A stretch of 41,720 nt of DNA from JAUVUV01 sp964548275 (GCA_964548275.1 CAZJQI010000038.1:1-41720); one strand, 5' to 3'. Positions 23,528-35,500 are shown, numbered from the stretch's first letter. Numbers and translations: made by a program. Notes: a model not told the origin generated them from the letters alone.

Positions 23528-23836
23528 TCAGACCTTTATCTCGATGTCCACGCCTGCCGGAAGTTCGAGCTTGGTCAGAGCATCAATCGTCTGGGGCTTA
23601 CTGTTGTAAATTTCGATAAGCCTTTTGTGAGTTTTGATCTCGAACTGCTCCCGGCTTTTCTTGTCGACATGCGGTGACCTGTTGACAGTGATAACATTGC
23701 GCCTGGTCGGCAGGGGAATCGGCCCCACAACCTCAGCGCCGGTTTCGATCACAGTTTTAACAATATCCTCGGTCGAACGATCGATCAAAGCATGATCGAA
23801 AGATTTAAGCCTTATGCGAATTTTCTGTCCTTGCAC
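23528..23836 (-). CDS. rpsJ: 30S ribosomal protein S10 (NusE)
   Basis: S10 is a 30S head protein that also binds NusG/NusB in antitermination and in transcription-translation coupling. The 102-aa protein has KIRIRLKSFDHALIDRSTEDIV and GPIPLPTRRNVITVNRSPHVDKKSREQFE. The start is GTG at 23836 with GAGGA upstream. It follows tuf by only 20 nt, so the str and S10 clusters run together here; I see no terminator between them. Confidence 0.97.
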   Translation of the reverse strand: MQGQKIRIRLKSFDHALIDRSTEDIVKTVIETGAEVVGPIPLPTRRNVITVNRSPHVDKKSREQFEIKTHKRLIEIYNSKPQTIDALTKLELPAGVDIEIKV

Positions 23837-23856
23837 GAAATCCTCACGGGGCTGAA

Positions 23857-25050
<1,194 letters not shown>

Positions 25051-25121
25051 TGGATTATCTCCTTAAGTATTTTAAAATTAGGAAGTTCCAATGATTTATT
25101 CTTATTCTAATTTCATTCTAC

Positions 25122-27200
25122 TCAAACGCCTGCCAGAATCGCCTCGGAGCGTTCCTTGCTCACCTGCGCATAATGGGCAAACTGCATGGAAAAAACGGCC
25201 CGCCCTTGGGTTATCGAACGCAGGGCGGTAGCATAACCGAACATATTATACAATGGCACAGAGGCGTTGACCATCTGGGCTTCTTTTTTCTGATTCATTC
25301 CTCTTACCTTGGCGCCCCGGCTCGCCAGGTCGCCCATCACGTCTCCCAGGTACTCGCTAGGCACAGTAATTTCAACATCGAATACCGGTTCGAGAAGGAT
25401 CACACCGGCTTTTTTAACCGCATCCTTGACAGCCATTGAACCAGCGATTTTGAAAGCCAAATCGCTCGAATCCACTTCGTGGTAGGAACCCTTAAGGAGC
25501 CGTGCGCGGAGATCCACCAGAGGGTAGCCGGCTTCGCCGCCGCTGGTTATGGCTCCCCTGATTCCCTGCTCCACTGGCTTAATAAATTCTCTCGGGATGT
25601 CCCCGCCAACGATTTTATTTTCGAACTGAAATCCCTCGCCGCGTTTAAGAGGTTCGAATTCGATTTTTACGTGGGCGAACTGCCCGCGTCCGCCGGTCTG
25701 CCGCACGAACCTGGTTTCCACGGTAGCCGGGCCGGCCAGTGTCTCGCGATAGGCCACCTGCGGAGTACCCACATTGGCTCCGACCTTAAACTCCCTGAGC
25801 ATACGGTCGGTCAGGATTTCCAGGTGAAGTTCACCCATACCGGAGATCAGAGTCTGCCCGGTCTCCTGGTCGACACAAACCTGGAATGTGGGGTCCTCCT
25901 CAGCCAGCTTTTCAAGGGCGACGGCCAGTTTTTCCTGGTCGGTCTTGGTTTTAGGCTCGATAGCCACAGAGATCACAGGTTCGGGGAACATCATTCTTTC
26001 AAGAATGATCGGCTGTCTTTTATCGCAGAGCGTATCCCCTGTGTTTGTTGTTTTAAGCCCGACAACCGCAGCGATGTCGCCGCAATAAAGTTCATCCCGT
26101 TCCTCGCGCTTGTTGGCGTGCATCTGCAGGATACGGCTGATCCGTTCCCTGATGCGCTGGGTGCTGTTGGAAATGGCAGATCCGGCTTTAAGCACTCCGG
26201 AATAGACACGAATGAAGGTGAGTCTGCCCACGTAGGGATCGGTCATGATCTTAAAAGCCAGCCCAGCGAAGGGTTCCTCATCTGAGGCCGCTCGTTCCAC
26301 CAGTTCATCTTCGTTGTCCGCCAGGTGGCCGACCACCGGGGGGATATCCACGGGTGAAGGCAAATAAGCGATAATCGCATCGAGCAGCCTTTGTACACCT
26401 TTGTTCTTGAAAGCGCTGCCGCAGAGCACCGGGATAACATCAGTCTTACATGTTGCCTTGCGGATCGCTCTTTTGACTAACTCCGTGTCCTCCACATCAT
26501 CGTGTTCGAGATATACGGCCATCAGTTTATCATCGAACTCGGTAAGGGTTTCGAGCATGTCATGGCGCGCTTTCCGGGCTTGTTCCACGAGGTCCTTGGG
26601 AACATCCACCTCCTCATACACCGCACCCTGGGTGCTGTCATGCCAGATTACGCCGCGCATGACCACCAGGTCCACCAGGCCGGTGAAAAGCTCCTCGGAA
26701 CCGAACGGAATCTGCAAAACCAGCGTCCTGGCACCGAGACGTTTCTTAATCATATCCACTGCATGGTAAAAGTCTGCTCCCGCCCTGTCCATCTTGTTGA
26801 TAAAAGCGATCCGGGGCACACCATAGCGATCTGCCTGGCGCCACACGGTTTCGGACTGGGGCTCAACGCCTCCCACTGCACAGAAAACCATCACTGCACT
26901 GTCGAGAACCCGCAGGGACCGCTCCACCTCGACTGTGAAATCAACATGGCCCGGTGTGTCGATAATATTGATCCGGTGATTTTTCCAGAGGCAGGTAGTG
27001 GCGGCAGAGGTTATCGTAATACCGCGTTCTTTCTCCTGCTCCATCCAGTCCATGGTAGCAGCGCCGTCATGGACCTCCCCCATCCGGTGCGTTTTGCCCG
27101 TGTAGAAAAGGATCCTCTCGGTAATCGTGGTTTTACCGGCATCGATATGGGCCATGATGCCGATATTTCTAATTTTTTCTAATGGAAACTGCCTTGGCAT
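25122..27200 (-). CDS. fusA: Elongation factor G
   Basis: EF-G is the GTPase for translocation and, with RRF, for ribosome recycling. The 692-aa protein has AHIDAGKTT (G1), the switch II region DTPGHVDF and NKMDRAGADF (G4). Domains II-V follow, with the domain IV tip around RLLKGSYHEVDSSDLAFK. The frame is open to 27266; the ATG at 27200 (MPRQFPLEKIRNIGIMAHID) gives the family length. Only GTAAG lies before it, so the binding site is weak. A 181-nt spacer with a terminator-like hairpin separates it from rpsG. Confidence 0.97.
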   Translation of the reverse strand: MPRQFPLEKIRNIGIMAHIDAGKTTITERILFYTGKTHRMGEVHDGAATMDWMEQEKERGITITSAATTCLWKNHRINIIDTPGHVDFTVEVERSLRVLDSAVMVFCAVGGVEPQSETVWRQADRYGVPRIAFINKMDRAGADFYHAVDMIKKRLGARTLVLQIPFGSEELFTGLVDLVVMRGVIWHDSTQGAVYEEVDVPKDLVEQARKARHDMLETLTEFDDKLMAVYLEHDDVEDTELVKRAIRKATCKTDVIPVLCGSAFKNKGVQRLLDAIIAYLPSPVDIPPVVGHLADNEDELVERAASDEEPFAGLAFKIMTDPYVGRLTFIRVYSGVLKAGSAISNSTQRIRERISRILQMHANKREERDELYCGDIAAVVGLKTTNTGDTLCDKRQPIILERMMFPEPVISVAIEPKTKTDQEKLAVALEKLAEEDPTFQVCVDQETGQTLISGMGELHLEILTDRMLREFKVGANVGTPQVAYRETLAGPATVETRFVRQTGGRGQFAHVKIEFEPLKRGEGFQFENKIVGGDIPREFIKPVEQGIRGAITSGGEAGYPLVDLRARLLKGSYHEVDSSDLAFKIAGSMAVKDAVKKAGVILLEPVFDVEITVPSEYLGDVMGDLASRGAKVRGMNQKKEAQMVNASVPLYNMFGYATALRSITQGRAVFSMQFAHYAQVSKERSEAILAGV

Positions 27201-27250
27201 CTTACAATTCACTATAATTTGAATAATGTTTTTAATCCTGTACCTATGTA

Positions 27251-27284
27251 TAAAAGACCGCCCCACGAATATTCAGGAGGGCGG
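27251..27284 (-). terminator. Terminator- or attenuator-like hairpin between rpsG and fusA
   Basis: The stem CCGCCC/GGGCGG (27258-27263 with 27279-27284) has a 15-nt loop and is followed on the minus strand by TCTTTTA. The T run is short and broken, so a partial terminator, an attenuator or a processing site is more likely than a full stop. It lies in the 181-nt gap before fusA. Confidence 0.4.
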
Positions 27285-27381
27285 CAAATGAAAAGGATAC
27301 CAAAATTAAAGAAACCTTTCGGCTTTCTGCCTTCTCACTCATCAAAAGAAGCTCCACCGCTACTATAGGGCGGCGGCAATC

Positions 27382-27852
27382 TTACCACCGGTAATGGGCG
27401 AACGCCCTGTTTGCTTCCGCCATGCGATGGATATCTTCTTTTTTCTTGATTGTACTACCCTCGTTACGGTAGCAGGCCAGAAGTTCGGCTGCGAGGCGTG
27501 CTGACATGTTCTTTTCGTTGCGCTCGCGGGCATAGCCGATCAACCAGCGGATAGCCAGAGCGGTTCTGCGCTCGGGCCGGACCTCGACCGGCACCTGGTA
27601 GGTTGCCCCACCCACTCTTCGGCTTTTGACCTCCAGGGCGGGCTTTGCGTTGTTTACAGCCTGCTTGAAAACATTGAGGCCGGGCTGCCCTGTTTTTCCC
27701 TCCACCAGAGCAAGACTTTTATAGAAAATATTCTCGGCCTTGCTTTTCTTGCCCTCGCGCATCATGCTATTGATAAACTTGCTGACAAGAGTACTCTGGT
27801 AGCGAGAGTCCGGCAAAATCTCTCTTCTTTCTGCAATTTTTCTTCTGGACAT
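27382..27852 (-). CDS. rpsG: 30S ribosomal protein S7
   Basis: S7 starts assembly of the 30S head and lines the E-site exit. The 156-aa protein matches the family: PDSRYQSTLVSKFINSMMREGKK, RVGGATYQVPVEVRPERR and EDIHRMAEANRAFAHYRW at the end. In E. coli S7 represses the str operon from the rpsL-rpsG spacer; here that spacer is only 11 nt, so the same site cannot exist. The ribosome-binding site is weak (GAGATTAGAG). Confidence 0.97.
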   Translation of the reverse strand: MSRRKIAERREILPDSRYQSTLVSKFINSMMREGKKSKAENIFYKSLALVEGKTGQPGLNVFKQAVNNAKPALEVKSRRVGGATYQVPVEVRPERRTALAIRWLIGYARERNEKNMSARLAAELLACYRNEGSTIKKKEDIHRMAEANRAFAHYRW

Positions 27853-27863
27853 ATTCTCTAATC

Positions 27864-28238
27864 TCAGGATTTCGGTTTCTTGGAGCCGTATTTTGAACGG
27901 CTCTTGCGGCGCTCACTGACTCCGCTGGCATCCAGGGTGCCGCGAATAATATGGTATCTCACCCCAGGTAAATCTTTTACTCTACCCCCACGAATGAGAA
28001 CAATCGAGTGCTCCTGAAGATTATGGCCCTCACCGGGAATGTAGGAGGTAACCTCATACCCGTTGGTCAATCGTACACGAGCAACCTTTCGCAAGGCCGA
28101 ATTAGGCTTTTTCGGCGTAGTGGTGTAAACGCGGATGCAGACACCCCTGCGCTGGGGACAGGCAGTCAGAGCAGGAGCGGAAGTCTTTGACTTTATTGTT
28201 TTCCTACCAAGTCTTACCAGTTGATTTATCGAAGGCAA
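27864..28238 (-). CDS. rpsL: 30S ribosomal protein S12
   Basis: S12 is at the decoding centre and sets accuracy; changes at its conserved lysines give streptomycin resistance. I place the start at TTG 28238, giving 124 aa beginning (M)PSINQLVRLGRKTIKSK, the universal S12 start. A perfect AAGGAGG lies 5 nt upstream. The ATG at 28256 would add six residues that are simply the translated ribosome-binding site. TTPKKPNSALRKVARVRL and GEGHNLQEHSIVLIRGGRVKDLPGVRYH keep the wild-type lysines. Confidence 0.95.
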   Translation of the reverse strand: MPSINQLVRLGRKTIKSKTSAPALTACPQRRGVCIRVYTTTPKKPNSALRKVARVRLTNGYEVTSYIPGEGHNLQEHSIVLIRGGRVKDLPGVRYHIIRGTLDASGVSERRKSRSKYGSKKPKS

Positions 28239-28265
28239 TAAAACCTCCTTGGGCATAAACTTTAA

Positions 28266-28294
28266 AAGGTATTTATTCTAATTAATATTGTCAA
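28266..28294 (-). promoter_or_regulatory. Promoter of the str (rpsL) operon
   Basis: On the minus strand a perfect TTGACA (28294-28289), a 17-nt AT-rich spacer and TACCTT (28271-28266) point to a start near 28259. This leaves a leader of about 21 nt that contains the AAGGAGG of rpsL, which supports the TTG start. It lies in the 131-nt gap between rpoC upstream and rpsL, so the str genes need not depend on rpoC transcription. Confidence 0.55.
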
Positions 28295-28369
28295 TAAAAA
28301 TCATCCTCAGTTCGAATAAAACAGGCATCCAGCCAAAGGCACAATCCGCTTTGCCCAAGCGCCTTGAAA

Positions 28370-31300
28370 TCAGAGCTGAATTTCCTGCTCGATAGCCGTT
28401 TCCTTCTCCGCCTCCTCCTCTTCAACGGACTTGGGAAAGATAACGTCTTTATAACGCAGCAATCCGGTACCTGCAGGAATCGGATGCCCGATAATGATAT
28501 TCTCCTTCAGTCCCAGCAGGTTATCCCGCGCTCCGTTGATTGCCGCCTCGGTGAGCACGCGGGTGGTTTCCTGGAAAGAGGCGGCCGAGATAAAGGAGCT
28601 CGTGGTGAGACTTGCTTTGGTGATACCCAGCAGCATAGGCATACTGGTAGCCGGCTCGCCGCCCTCCTTGATCACGCGTTCATTCTCCCGCCTGAACAGG
28701 TGCTTGTCCACGCTTTCCCCCTCGAGGAAATTGGTATCACCGGGGTTGACAACGCTCACCTTGTTAAGCATCTGGCGCACGATTACACTGATATGCTTGT
28801 CATTGATTTTCACGCCCTGCAGGCGATAGACCTCCTGTATCTCATTGAGCAGGTATTCCTGAACGGCCCGCGGCCCTTTAATCCGCAGAATGTCGTGGGG
28901 ATTGATCGGGCCTTCGCTCAAACGGTCGCCTGAGCGGACCCAATCGCCCTCGTGCACCCGCAGGTGCTTACCATAGGGGATCAGGTACTCGCGCGGCTCA
29001 CCGACCTCAGGAGAAACGATAATCTGTCGGTTCCCGCGGATTATTTTGCCGAAATTCCCCCGCCCATCGATTTCGGTAATTACAGCCGGATCTTTGGGTT
29101 TGCGGGCCTCGAAAAGCTCAGCCACTCTCGGCAGACCGCCGGTAATGTCCCTGGTTTTGTAAATCTCGCGGCTGAGCTTGGCCAGCACGGTTCCCGCACC
29201 CACCTGGTCGCCATCGTTGACCTGAAGATGCGCTCCTGTTGGGATTATATAATCGCGAATCTTTTTACCCTTTTCACCGATAATCTCGATATGCGGATGG
29301 TAAGTTTTCTCGCGGTCGTCAATAATTACGCGCTGACGGCGGCCGGTGATCTCGTCCAGCTCCTCGCGCAGGGTGATATCCTCAGCGATGTCGTCAAAAC
29401 GCACCTTACCCGGAGCATCAGTCAGGATTGGGTTGGAGTGCGGGTCCCACTCGAAAAGAAGCTGCACGTGCTTGACTTTCTCGCCGTCGGCTACATGGAG
29501 TGTCGCCCCATAAGGCACAGTCGCGCGGCTACGGGTCCGGCCCTCGGAGTCCTTGATAATAATTTCGCCGTCGCGGCTGACCACGATTGTCTGCTTCTGG
29601 CCATTGATGACGGTCTGGATTTCATCATACTGGACAGAGCCGTCCACCGGGGCAACTTTCCTTGAGGCAGCAGCGATGCGGCTTGCCGTGCCGCCGTAGT
29701 GGAAGGTGCGCAGGGTGAGCTGGGTGCCTGGTTCGCCGATACTCTGGGCTGCAATAATCCCTACCGCCTCACCGATTTCCACGGTGTGCATGGTGGCCAG
29801 ATCGCGGCCGTAGCATTTCTGGCAGAGTCCGCGTTCGGACTCGCAGGTGAGCACCGAGCGGATTCTCACCTTCTCGATACCGCTTTCCACGGCCCTGGTG
29901 GCAGCCTCCTCGCCGATCGTCTCGCCAGCATAGATAATCACGATCGGGTTACCGTCCGGGTCCTTGTTGATTGGATCATATATATCCTCGATGGCCACTC
30001 GCCCGACAATCCTGTCGTTCAGAGGCTCGATCACCTCCTCGCCTTCCTTGAGAGCGGAAATATCCAAGCCCATGATCGTTCCGCAGTCTTCCTCGGTGAT
30101 AGTCACATCCTGGCAGACATCCACCAGGCGTCTGGTCAGGTAACCGGCGTCGGCGGTTTTAAGAGCGGTGTCGGCAAGGCCCTTCCGGGCTCCGTGGGTC
30201 GAGATGAAATACTCGAGCACAGAGAGACCTTCGCGGAAATTGGAGGTGATCGGTGCCTCGATAATCTCGCCGATCTGCCCGGTAATCTTCTTCTGCGGCT
30301 TGGCCATCAAGCCACGCATACCAGCAATCTGACGGATCTGCTCTCTGCTTCCCCGCGCGCCTGAGTCGGCCATCATGTAAATCGGGTTGAAGCCCTCAGT
30401 ACTCTTTCGCAGGGCCATAAACATTTCATTGGCCACATCGCTGGTGGTATGCGTCCAGGTATCGATAACTTTATTGTACCGCTCGCCGTCAGTGATCGCC
30501 CGCTGCTGATATGCCTTGGTAATGTTTTCCACTTCCTTGCGCGCAGAGGCAAGTAGCTCATCCTTACGCTTGGGAATCAGCATGTCAGTCACCCCGACTG
30601 TCATTCCGGCCCAGGTGGCGTAGCGGAAACCGAGGTCCTTGAGGTCATCGAGAAATTCAACCGTATTTTTCAGGCCGGATTTGGCGTAGCTATCGAAGAC
30701 CAGCCTGCTCAGGGCGTCCCTTTTCATTTCCTGGTTGATAAAACCAAGTTCCTCGGGAACGATCTGATTAAAAATCACCCGGCCTACTGTGGTTTTTTCG
30801 AAGAGGTCTTCCACTTTCAGGAACACCGGGTCGTGGAGCTTGAGATAATCGTTTTCAAAGAGCCTGATCACATCCTCAGCGTTGGTGAAGCTCTGTGGTT
30901 TGAAGTCCGGGTCTTGCTTGTAGCGCTCCCGTGTCAGGTAATAGCAGCCGAGCACTATGTCCTGGCCCGGGCTGGCCACTGGCATACCGCTGGAGGGAAG
31001 GAGTATGTTGTTCGAGCTGAGCATCAGCACCCGGCATTCGATCTGCGCCTCGTAAGACAGGGGAATGTGCACCGCCATCTGGTCGCCGTCGAAATCAGCG
31101 TTGAACGCCGGGCAGACCAGGGGATGGACGCGGATCGCCTTGCCCTCGACCAGGATCGGCTCGAAAGCCTGGATCCCGAGCCTGTGAAGAGTGGGTGCGC
31201 GGTTGAGCAGCACCGGGTGATCGCGGACAATTTCCTCGAGAATATCCCAGACCTCGGGACGTTCCTTTTCGACAAGCTTCTTGGCGCTCTTTACTGTCTG

Positions 31301-32467
31301 CACGAACCCTTTCTCTTCGAGCTTCCTGATAATGAAGGGTTTAAACAGCTCGAGAGCCATAATTTTGGGCAGGCCGCACTGGTGAAGCTTGAGTTCGGGT
31401 CCGACCACGATCACTGAACGGCCGGAGTAATCGACCCGCTTGCCGAGCAGGTTCTGGCGGAACCGTCCCTGCTTGCCTTTGAGCATATCACTCAGGCTTT
31501 TGAGCGGCCTCTTGCCGCGGCCCCGCACCACACGGGTGCGGCGCCCGTTATCGAACAAGGCGTCAACCGCCTCCTGGAGCATGCGTTTTTCGTTGCGCAG
31601 AATAACCTCGGGCGCGCGCATCTCGATCAGCTTTTTCAAGCGGTTGTTCCGGTTTATCACCCGGCGGTAGAGGTCATTCAGGTCGCTGGTGGCGAACCGG
31701 CCACCCTCAAGCGGTACCAGGGGACGCAGGTTCGGCGGAATCACCGGCACGACGTCCATGATCATCCATTCAGGCCTGTTGCCGCTGAGGCGGAAAGCCT
31801 CGACGACCTTGAGCCGTTTCAGCAGACCCTTTTTCCTGTGCGGCGAGGTTTCCACTTTCACCAGTGAGCGCAGCTCACTGCTCAGGTCTTCGATATCGAT
31901 CGCCGAGAGGATTTCTTTGATCCCTTCGGCACCTATTCCCGCCCTGAAACCCTCGATTTCCTGCTCCTCGATTTCCAGATACTCATCTTCTCCGATAAGC
32001 TCTTTCTTTTTAAGTTTACTTTTACCGGGTTCGATTACCACGTAGTTGGCGTAATAGAGCACCTTTTCCAGACCACGCAGGGGCATGTCCAGCAGATATC
32101 CCATGCGGCTTGGCAGGCTTTTGAAAAACCAGATATGCGCCACCGGCACCGCAAGCTGGATGTGTCCCATTCTTTCGCGGCGCACCCTGGAAAGAGTTAC
32201 CTGGACGCCGCACTTGTCGCAGATCACACCTCGGTACCTGATACCCTTGTATTTACCGCAGTTGCATTCCCAATCCTTGACAGGGCCGAAGATCTTCTCG
32301 CAGAACAAGCCTTCGCTTTCGGGCTTGAACGAACGGTAATTAATGGTTTCAGGCTTGGTTACCTCACCGTAGCTCCATTGTTTGATCTGATCAGGAGAGG
32401 CAATACTGACCTGGATATATTTAAAACTGCCCCGGTTGCTCTCACGTGGATTTCTCAGATCTATCAT
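28370..32467 (-). CDS. rpoC: DNA-directed RNA polymerase subunit beta'
   Basis: The 1365-aa largest subunit, holding the catalytic magnesium. The N-terminal zinc ribbon is complete (Cys68, Cys70, Cys83, Cys86 in ECNCGKYKGIRYRGVICDKC), and the active-site NADFDGDQ is at 456-463. The second zinc site (CESERGLCQKCYG) is near residue 880. The bridge-helix and trigger-loop region (GSRGSREQIRQIAGMRGLMA) is clear. The frame is open to a TTG at 32494; the ATG at 32467 has AAGGTG close upstream. It lies 117 nt after rpoB and is followed by the str promoter. Confidence 0.97.
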   Translation of the reverse strand: MIDLRNPRESNRGSFKYIQVSIASPDQIKQWSYGEVTKPETINYRSFKPESEGLFCEKIFGPVKDWECNCGKYKGIRYRGVICDKCGVQVTLSRVRRERMGHIQLAVPVAHIWFFKSLPSRMGYLLDMPLRGLEKVLYYANYVVIEPGKSKLKKKELIGEDEYLEIEEQEIEGFRAGIGAEGIKEILSAIDIEDLSSELRSLVKVETSPHRKKGLLKRLKVVEAFRLSGNRPEWMIMDVVPVIPPNLRPLVPLEGGRFATSDLNDLYRRVINRNNRLKKLIEMRAPEVILRNEKRMLQEAVDALFDNGRRTRVVRGRGKRPLKSLSDMLKGKQGRFRQNLLGKRVDYSGRSVIVVGPELKLHQCGLPKIMALELFKPFIIRKLEEKGFVQTVKSAKKLVEKERPEVWDILEEIVRDHPVLLNRAPTLHRLGIQAFEPILVEGKAIRVHPLVCPAFNADFDGDQMAVHIPLSYEAQIECRVLMLSSNNILLPSSGMPVASPGQDIVLGCYYLTRERYKQDPDFKPQSFTNAEDVIRLFENDYLKLHDPVFLKVEDLFEKTTVGRVIFNQIVPEELGFINQEMKRDALSRLVFDSYAKSGLKNTVEFLDDLKDLGFRYATWAGMTVGVTDMLIPKRKDELLASARKEVENITKAYQQRAITDGERYNKVIDTWTHTTSDVANEMFMALRKSTEGFNPIYMMADSGARGSREQIRQIAGMRGLMAKPQKKITGQIGEIIEAPITSNFREGLSVLEYFISTHGARKGLADTALKTADAGYLTRRLVDVCQDVTITEEDCGTIMGLDISALKEGEEVIEPLNDRIVGRVAIEDIYDPINKDPDGNPIVIIYAGETIGEEAATRAVESGIEKVRIRSVLTCESERGLCQKCYGRDLATMHTVEIGEAVGIIAAQSIGEPGTQLTLRTFHYGGTASRIAAASRKVAPVDGSVQYDEIQTVINGQKQTIVVSRDGEIIIKDSEGRTRSRATVPYGATLHVADGEKVKHVQLLFEWDPHSNPILTDAPGKVRFDDIAEDITLREELDEITGRRQRVIIDDREKTYHPHIEIIGEKGKKIRDYIIPTGAHLQVNDGDQVGAGTVLAKLSREIYKTRDITGGLPRVAELFEARKPKDPAVITEIDGRGNFGKIIRGNRQIIVSPEVGEPREYLIPYGKHLRVHEGDWVRSGDRLSEGPINPHDILRIKGPRAVQEYLLNEIQEVYRLQGVKINDKHISVIVRQMLNKVSVVNPGDTNFLEGESVDKHLFRRENERVIKEGGEPATSMPMLLGITKASLTTSSFISAASFQETTRVLTEAAINGARDNLLGLKENIIIGHPIPAGTGLLRYKDVIFPKSVEEEEAEKETAIEQEIQL

Positions 32468-32584
32468 GGGCACCTTCGTTGGTGTAAAATTCAAGAAGTT
32501 AATTCAGCTAATAGCGATTAGACTTATTTTTTCTCGACATTAACAGGCATTATTTCAGGATACGGAGTCATACCCGGCGCGGAT

Positions 32585-35500
32585 CTATTCGCCTTCCTGA
32601 CCGAGTACAACTGACAGGCCGAGACTCTGCAACTCCTTGATAAGTACGTTAAAAGATTCCGGAGTACCCGGTTCCGGCAAATTTTCTCCCTTGACAATTG
32701 CTTCGTATACCTTGCTTCGCCCCACTACATCGTCACTCTTGACTGTGAGCATTTCCTGCAAAGTGTGCGAGGCGCCGTGTGCTTCAAGAGCCCAGACCTC
32801 CATCTCACCGAACCGCTGTCCGCCGAACTGGGCTTTTCCGGCCAGCGGCTGCTGGGTAACCAGCGAGTACGGCCCGATAGAGCGGGCGTGGATTTTGTCC
32901 TCCACCAGGTGGCTGAGCTTGAGCATGTAGATATAGCCCACGGTGACCGGGTAATCGAAAAGCTTCCCGGTCTGGCCGTCCCGAAGCTGTATCTTGCCTT
33001 TGGGAGGCAAACCCGCTTCCTCCATTAACTTGAAAATCTCCTGCTCACTTGCTCCGTGGAACACCGGGGTTTCCACAGAAAAGCCCAGAAGCTTGGCCGC
33101 GTAGCCGAGATGTGTTTCGAGGATCTGGCCCACATTCATCCGGGAGGGCACTCCCAGGGGATTGAGCACTATTTCCACCGGAGTGCCGTCCGGCAGGAAG
33201 GGCATATCCTCTTCCGGCACGATTTTGGCCACGATTCCCTTGTTCCCGTGGCGTCCAGCCACCTTGTCTCCCACCGAGATCTTGCGTCTTTCGGCAATGT
33301 AAACCTTGACAAGCTGAACGACACCTGGAGGAAGTTCATCCGGTGCTTTTATCTTCTCGATCTGCCGCTTGAAGTATTCGCGGACGCGTTCAATCTTCTC
33401 TTCTGCATTGGTGACAAGGTCCTTGATCTTCTCGGTCGCAGCAGAGTTCTCTACAGTGATCGTATTGATCTCGACCTTGCTCCAGTTAAGGTTGTCAATA
33501 TCCTTGGCGGTCAGCTTCTTGCCTGCCTTGAACTGCTGTTTCTGGGTTTCCTTGTTGTAAAGGCAGACTACTTTCTGGCCTTTAAGCAGCTTTGCGAGTT
33601 CTAAGTAGGTGAACTCGTGGATCTCGGCGATCTTTTCCTGCCTCATTCGCCTTTGAGTCTCCACGGCCGCATTTTTCTGGTCGATAATCAGTGGATCGTC
33701 GATCAGGCGGCTGAATACTTTCACATCGATTACAATACCGTCGATACCGGGCGGAACCTTGAGGGAGGTGTCTTTCACATCGCCGGCCTTATCGCCGAAA
33801 ATCGCCTTTAGCAGGCGTTCTTCCGGGCTGAGCTCGGTCTCTCCCTTGGGGCTGACCTTACCGACAAGGATATCCCCGTGGGAGACCTTGGCCCCGATCC
33901 GGATCACACCGCGTTCATCGAGGTTGCGTACAGCGTCTTCTCCCACGTTGGGGATTTCGCAGGTGATTTCCTCTGTGCCGCGCTTGGTGTCGCGCACCTG
34001 GACATCAAGTTCTTGGATATGGATCGAAGTGAATATATCATCTTTGACCAGCTTCTCACTGATTACGATTGCATCCTCATAATTGTAACCGTACCAGGGC
34101 ATGAATGCACAGAGCACGTTCATGCCGAGAGCGAGATTGCCGTGATCGCTTGAGGTCCCGTCGGCGATAATCTGTCCTTTCTTGACTTTCTCGTCGATCT
34201 CGACCAGTGGACGCTGGTTGATTGCGGTATCCTGGTTGGTGCGGTGGAATTTACGCATTCTGTAAACATCGCGTTCCATCATTTTGGAGAAGATGTTATT
34301 TTTCTCGGAGCGCTCTTTTTGGTTAACCTGGATGACAATCTGGTTGGCGTCCACGTATTCCACAACTCCACCGCGCTTGGCGACAATCACTGTGCCGCTG
34401 TCACGGGCCACTCTTTCTTCAAGGCCAGTGCGGACAATCGGCGCTTGGGGATTGAGCAGCGGCACTGCCTGGCGCTGCATGTTGGAACCCATCAGCGCCC
34501 GGTTGGCGTCGTCGTGTTCGAGGAACGGGATCAGGGCCGCAGCGATACTCACTATTTGTTCAGGTGCCACGTCTATGTATTCTATTTTGTCCGGCGGAAC
34601 CTGAATAAAGTCATTTCGCAGACGGGTGAGGACAATTTTGTCCTTGAAGCGTCCCCGCTTGTCAAGCGGGGCGTTTGCCTGTGCGATAACGTATTTGTCC
34701 TCCTCGAAAGCGTCCATGTATCTGATTTCGTTGGTCACCCGTCCCTTGACCACTTTGCGGTACGGGGTTTCGATAAACCCGAGATCATTGATCTGCGCAT
34801 AGGTGGTAAGGCTGGTGATCAGGCCGATATTGGGGCCTTCCGGGGTTTCGATCGGGCACATGCGGCCATAATGTGAGTAGTGAACATCGCGCACCTCGAA
34901 ACCGGCCCTTTCGCGTGTCAGGCCGCCCGGGCCGAGGGCGGAGAGTCGCCGTTTGTGAGTCAGCTCGGCCAGCGGGTTAGTCTGATCCATGAACTGGGAA
35001 AGCTGGCTTGAGCCGAAAAAGGCGTTTATCACCGCGCTGATCGTCCGCGAATTGACCAGCTCATCGATAGTGAGTCCCTCGCTGTTCTGAAGGCTCATGC
35101 GTTCCCTGACCAGCCGGGACATGCGATTCAGTCCCAGGCTGATCTGGTTGGCGATCAGCTCGCAAACCGAGCGGATCCGCCTGTTGCCGAGGTGGTCGAT
35201 ATCGTCGATCTCGCCCTGGCCCTCGGTAAGAAGTGCCAGGTAGCGGATAACCTCGATGAAATCCTGCTGTGTCAGCGTTGTGATATCCTCAGCGACATCC
35301 AGGCCGAGGCGCTGGTTGATCTTGAAGCGGCCTACCGCTCCCAGATCGTAACGCTTGGGATTGAAAAAGAGTTTATCGATAAAATCCCTGGCGATATCGA
35401 GGTTGGGCGGATCTCCGTTGCGCAGGGCGTTGTAGATCCGCACCAGCGCTTCTTCCTCGTTGTGGCAATTGTCCTTGCGCAGGGTGTTCTTGATAATCTT

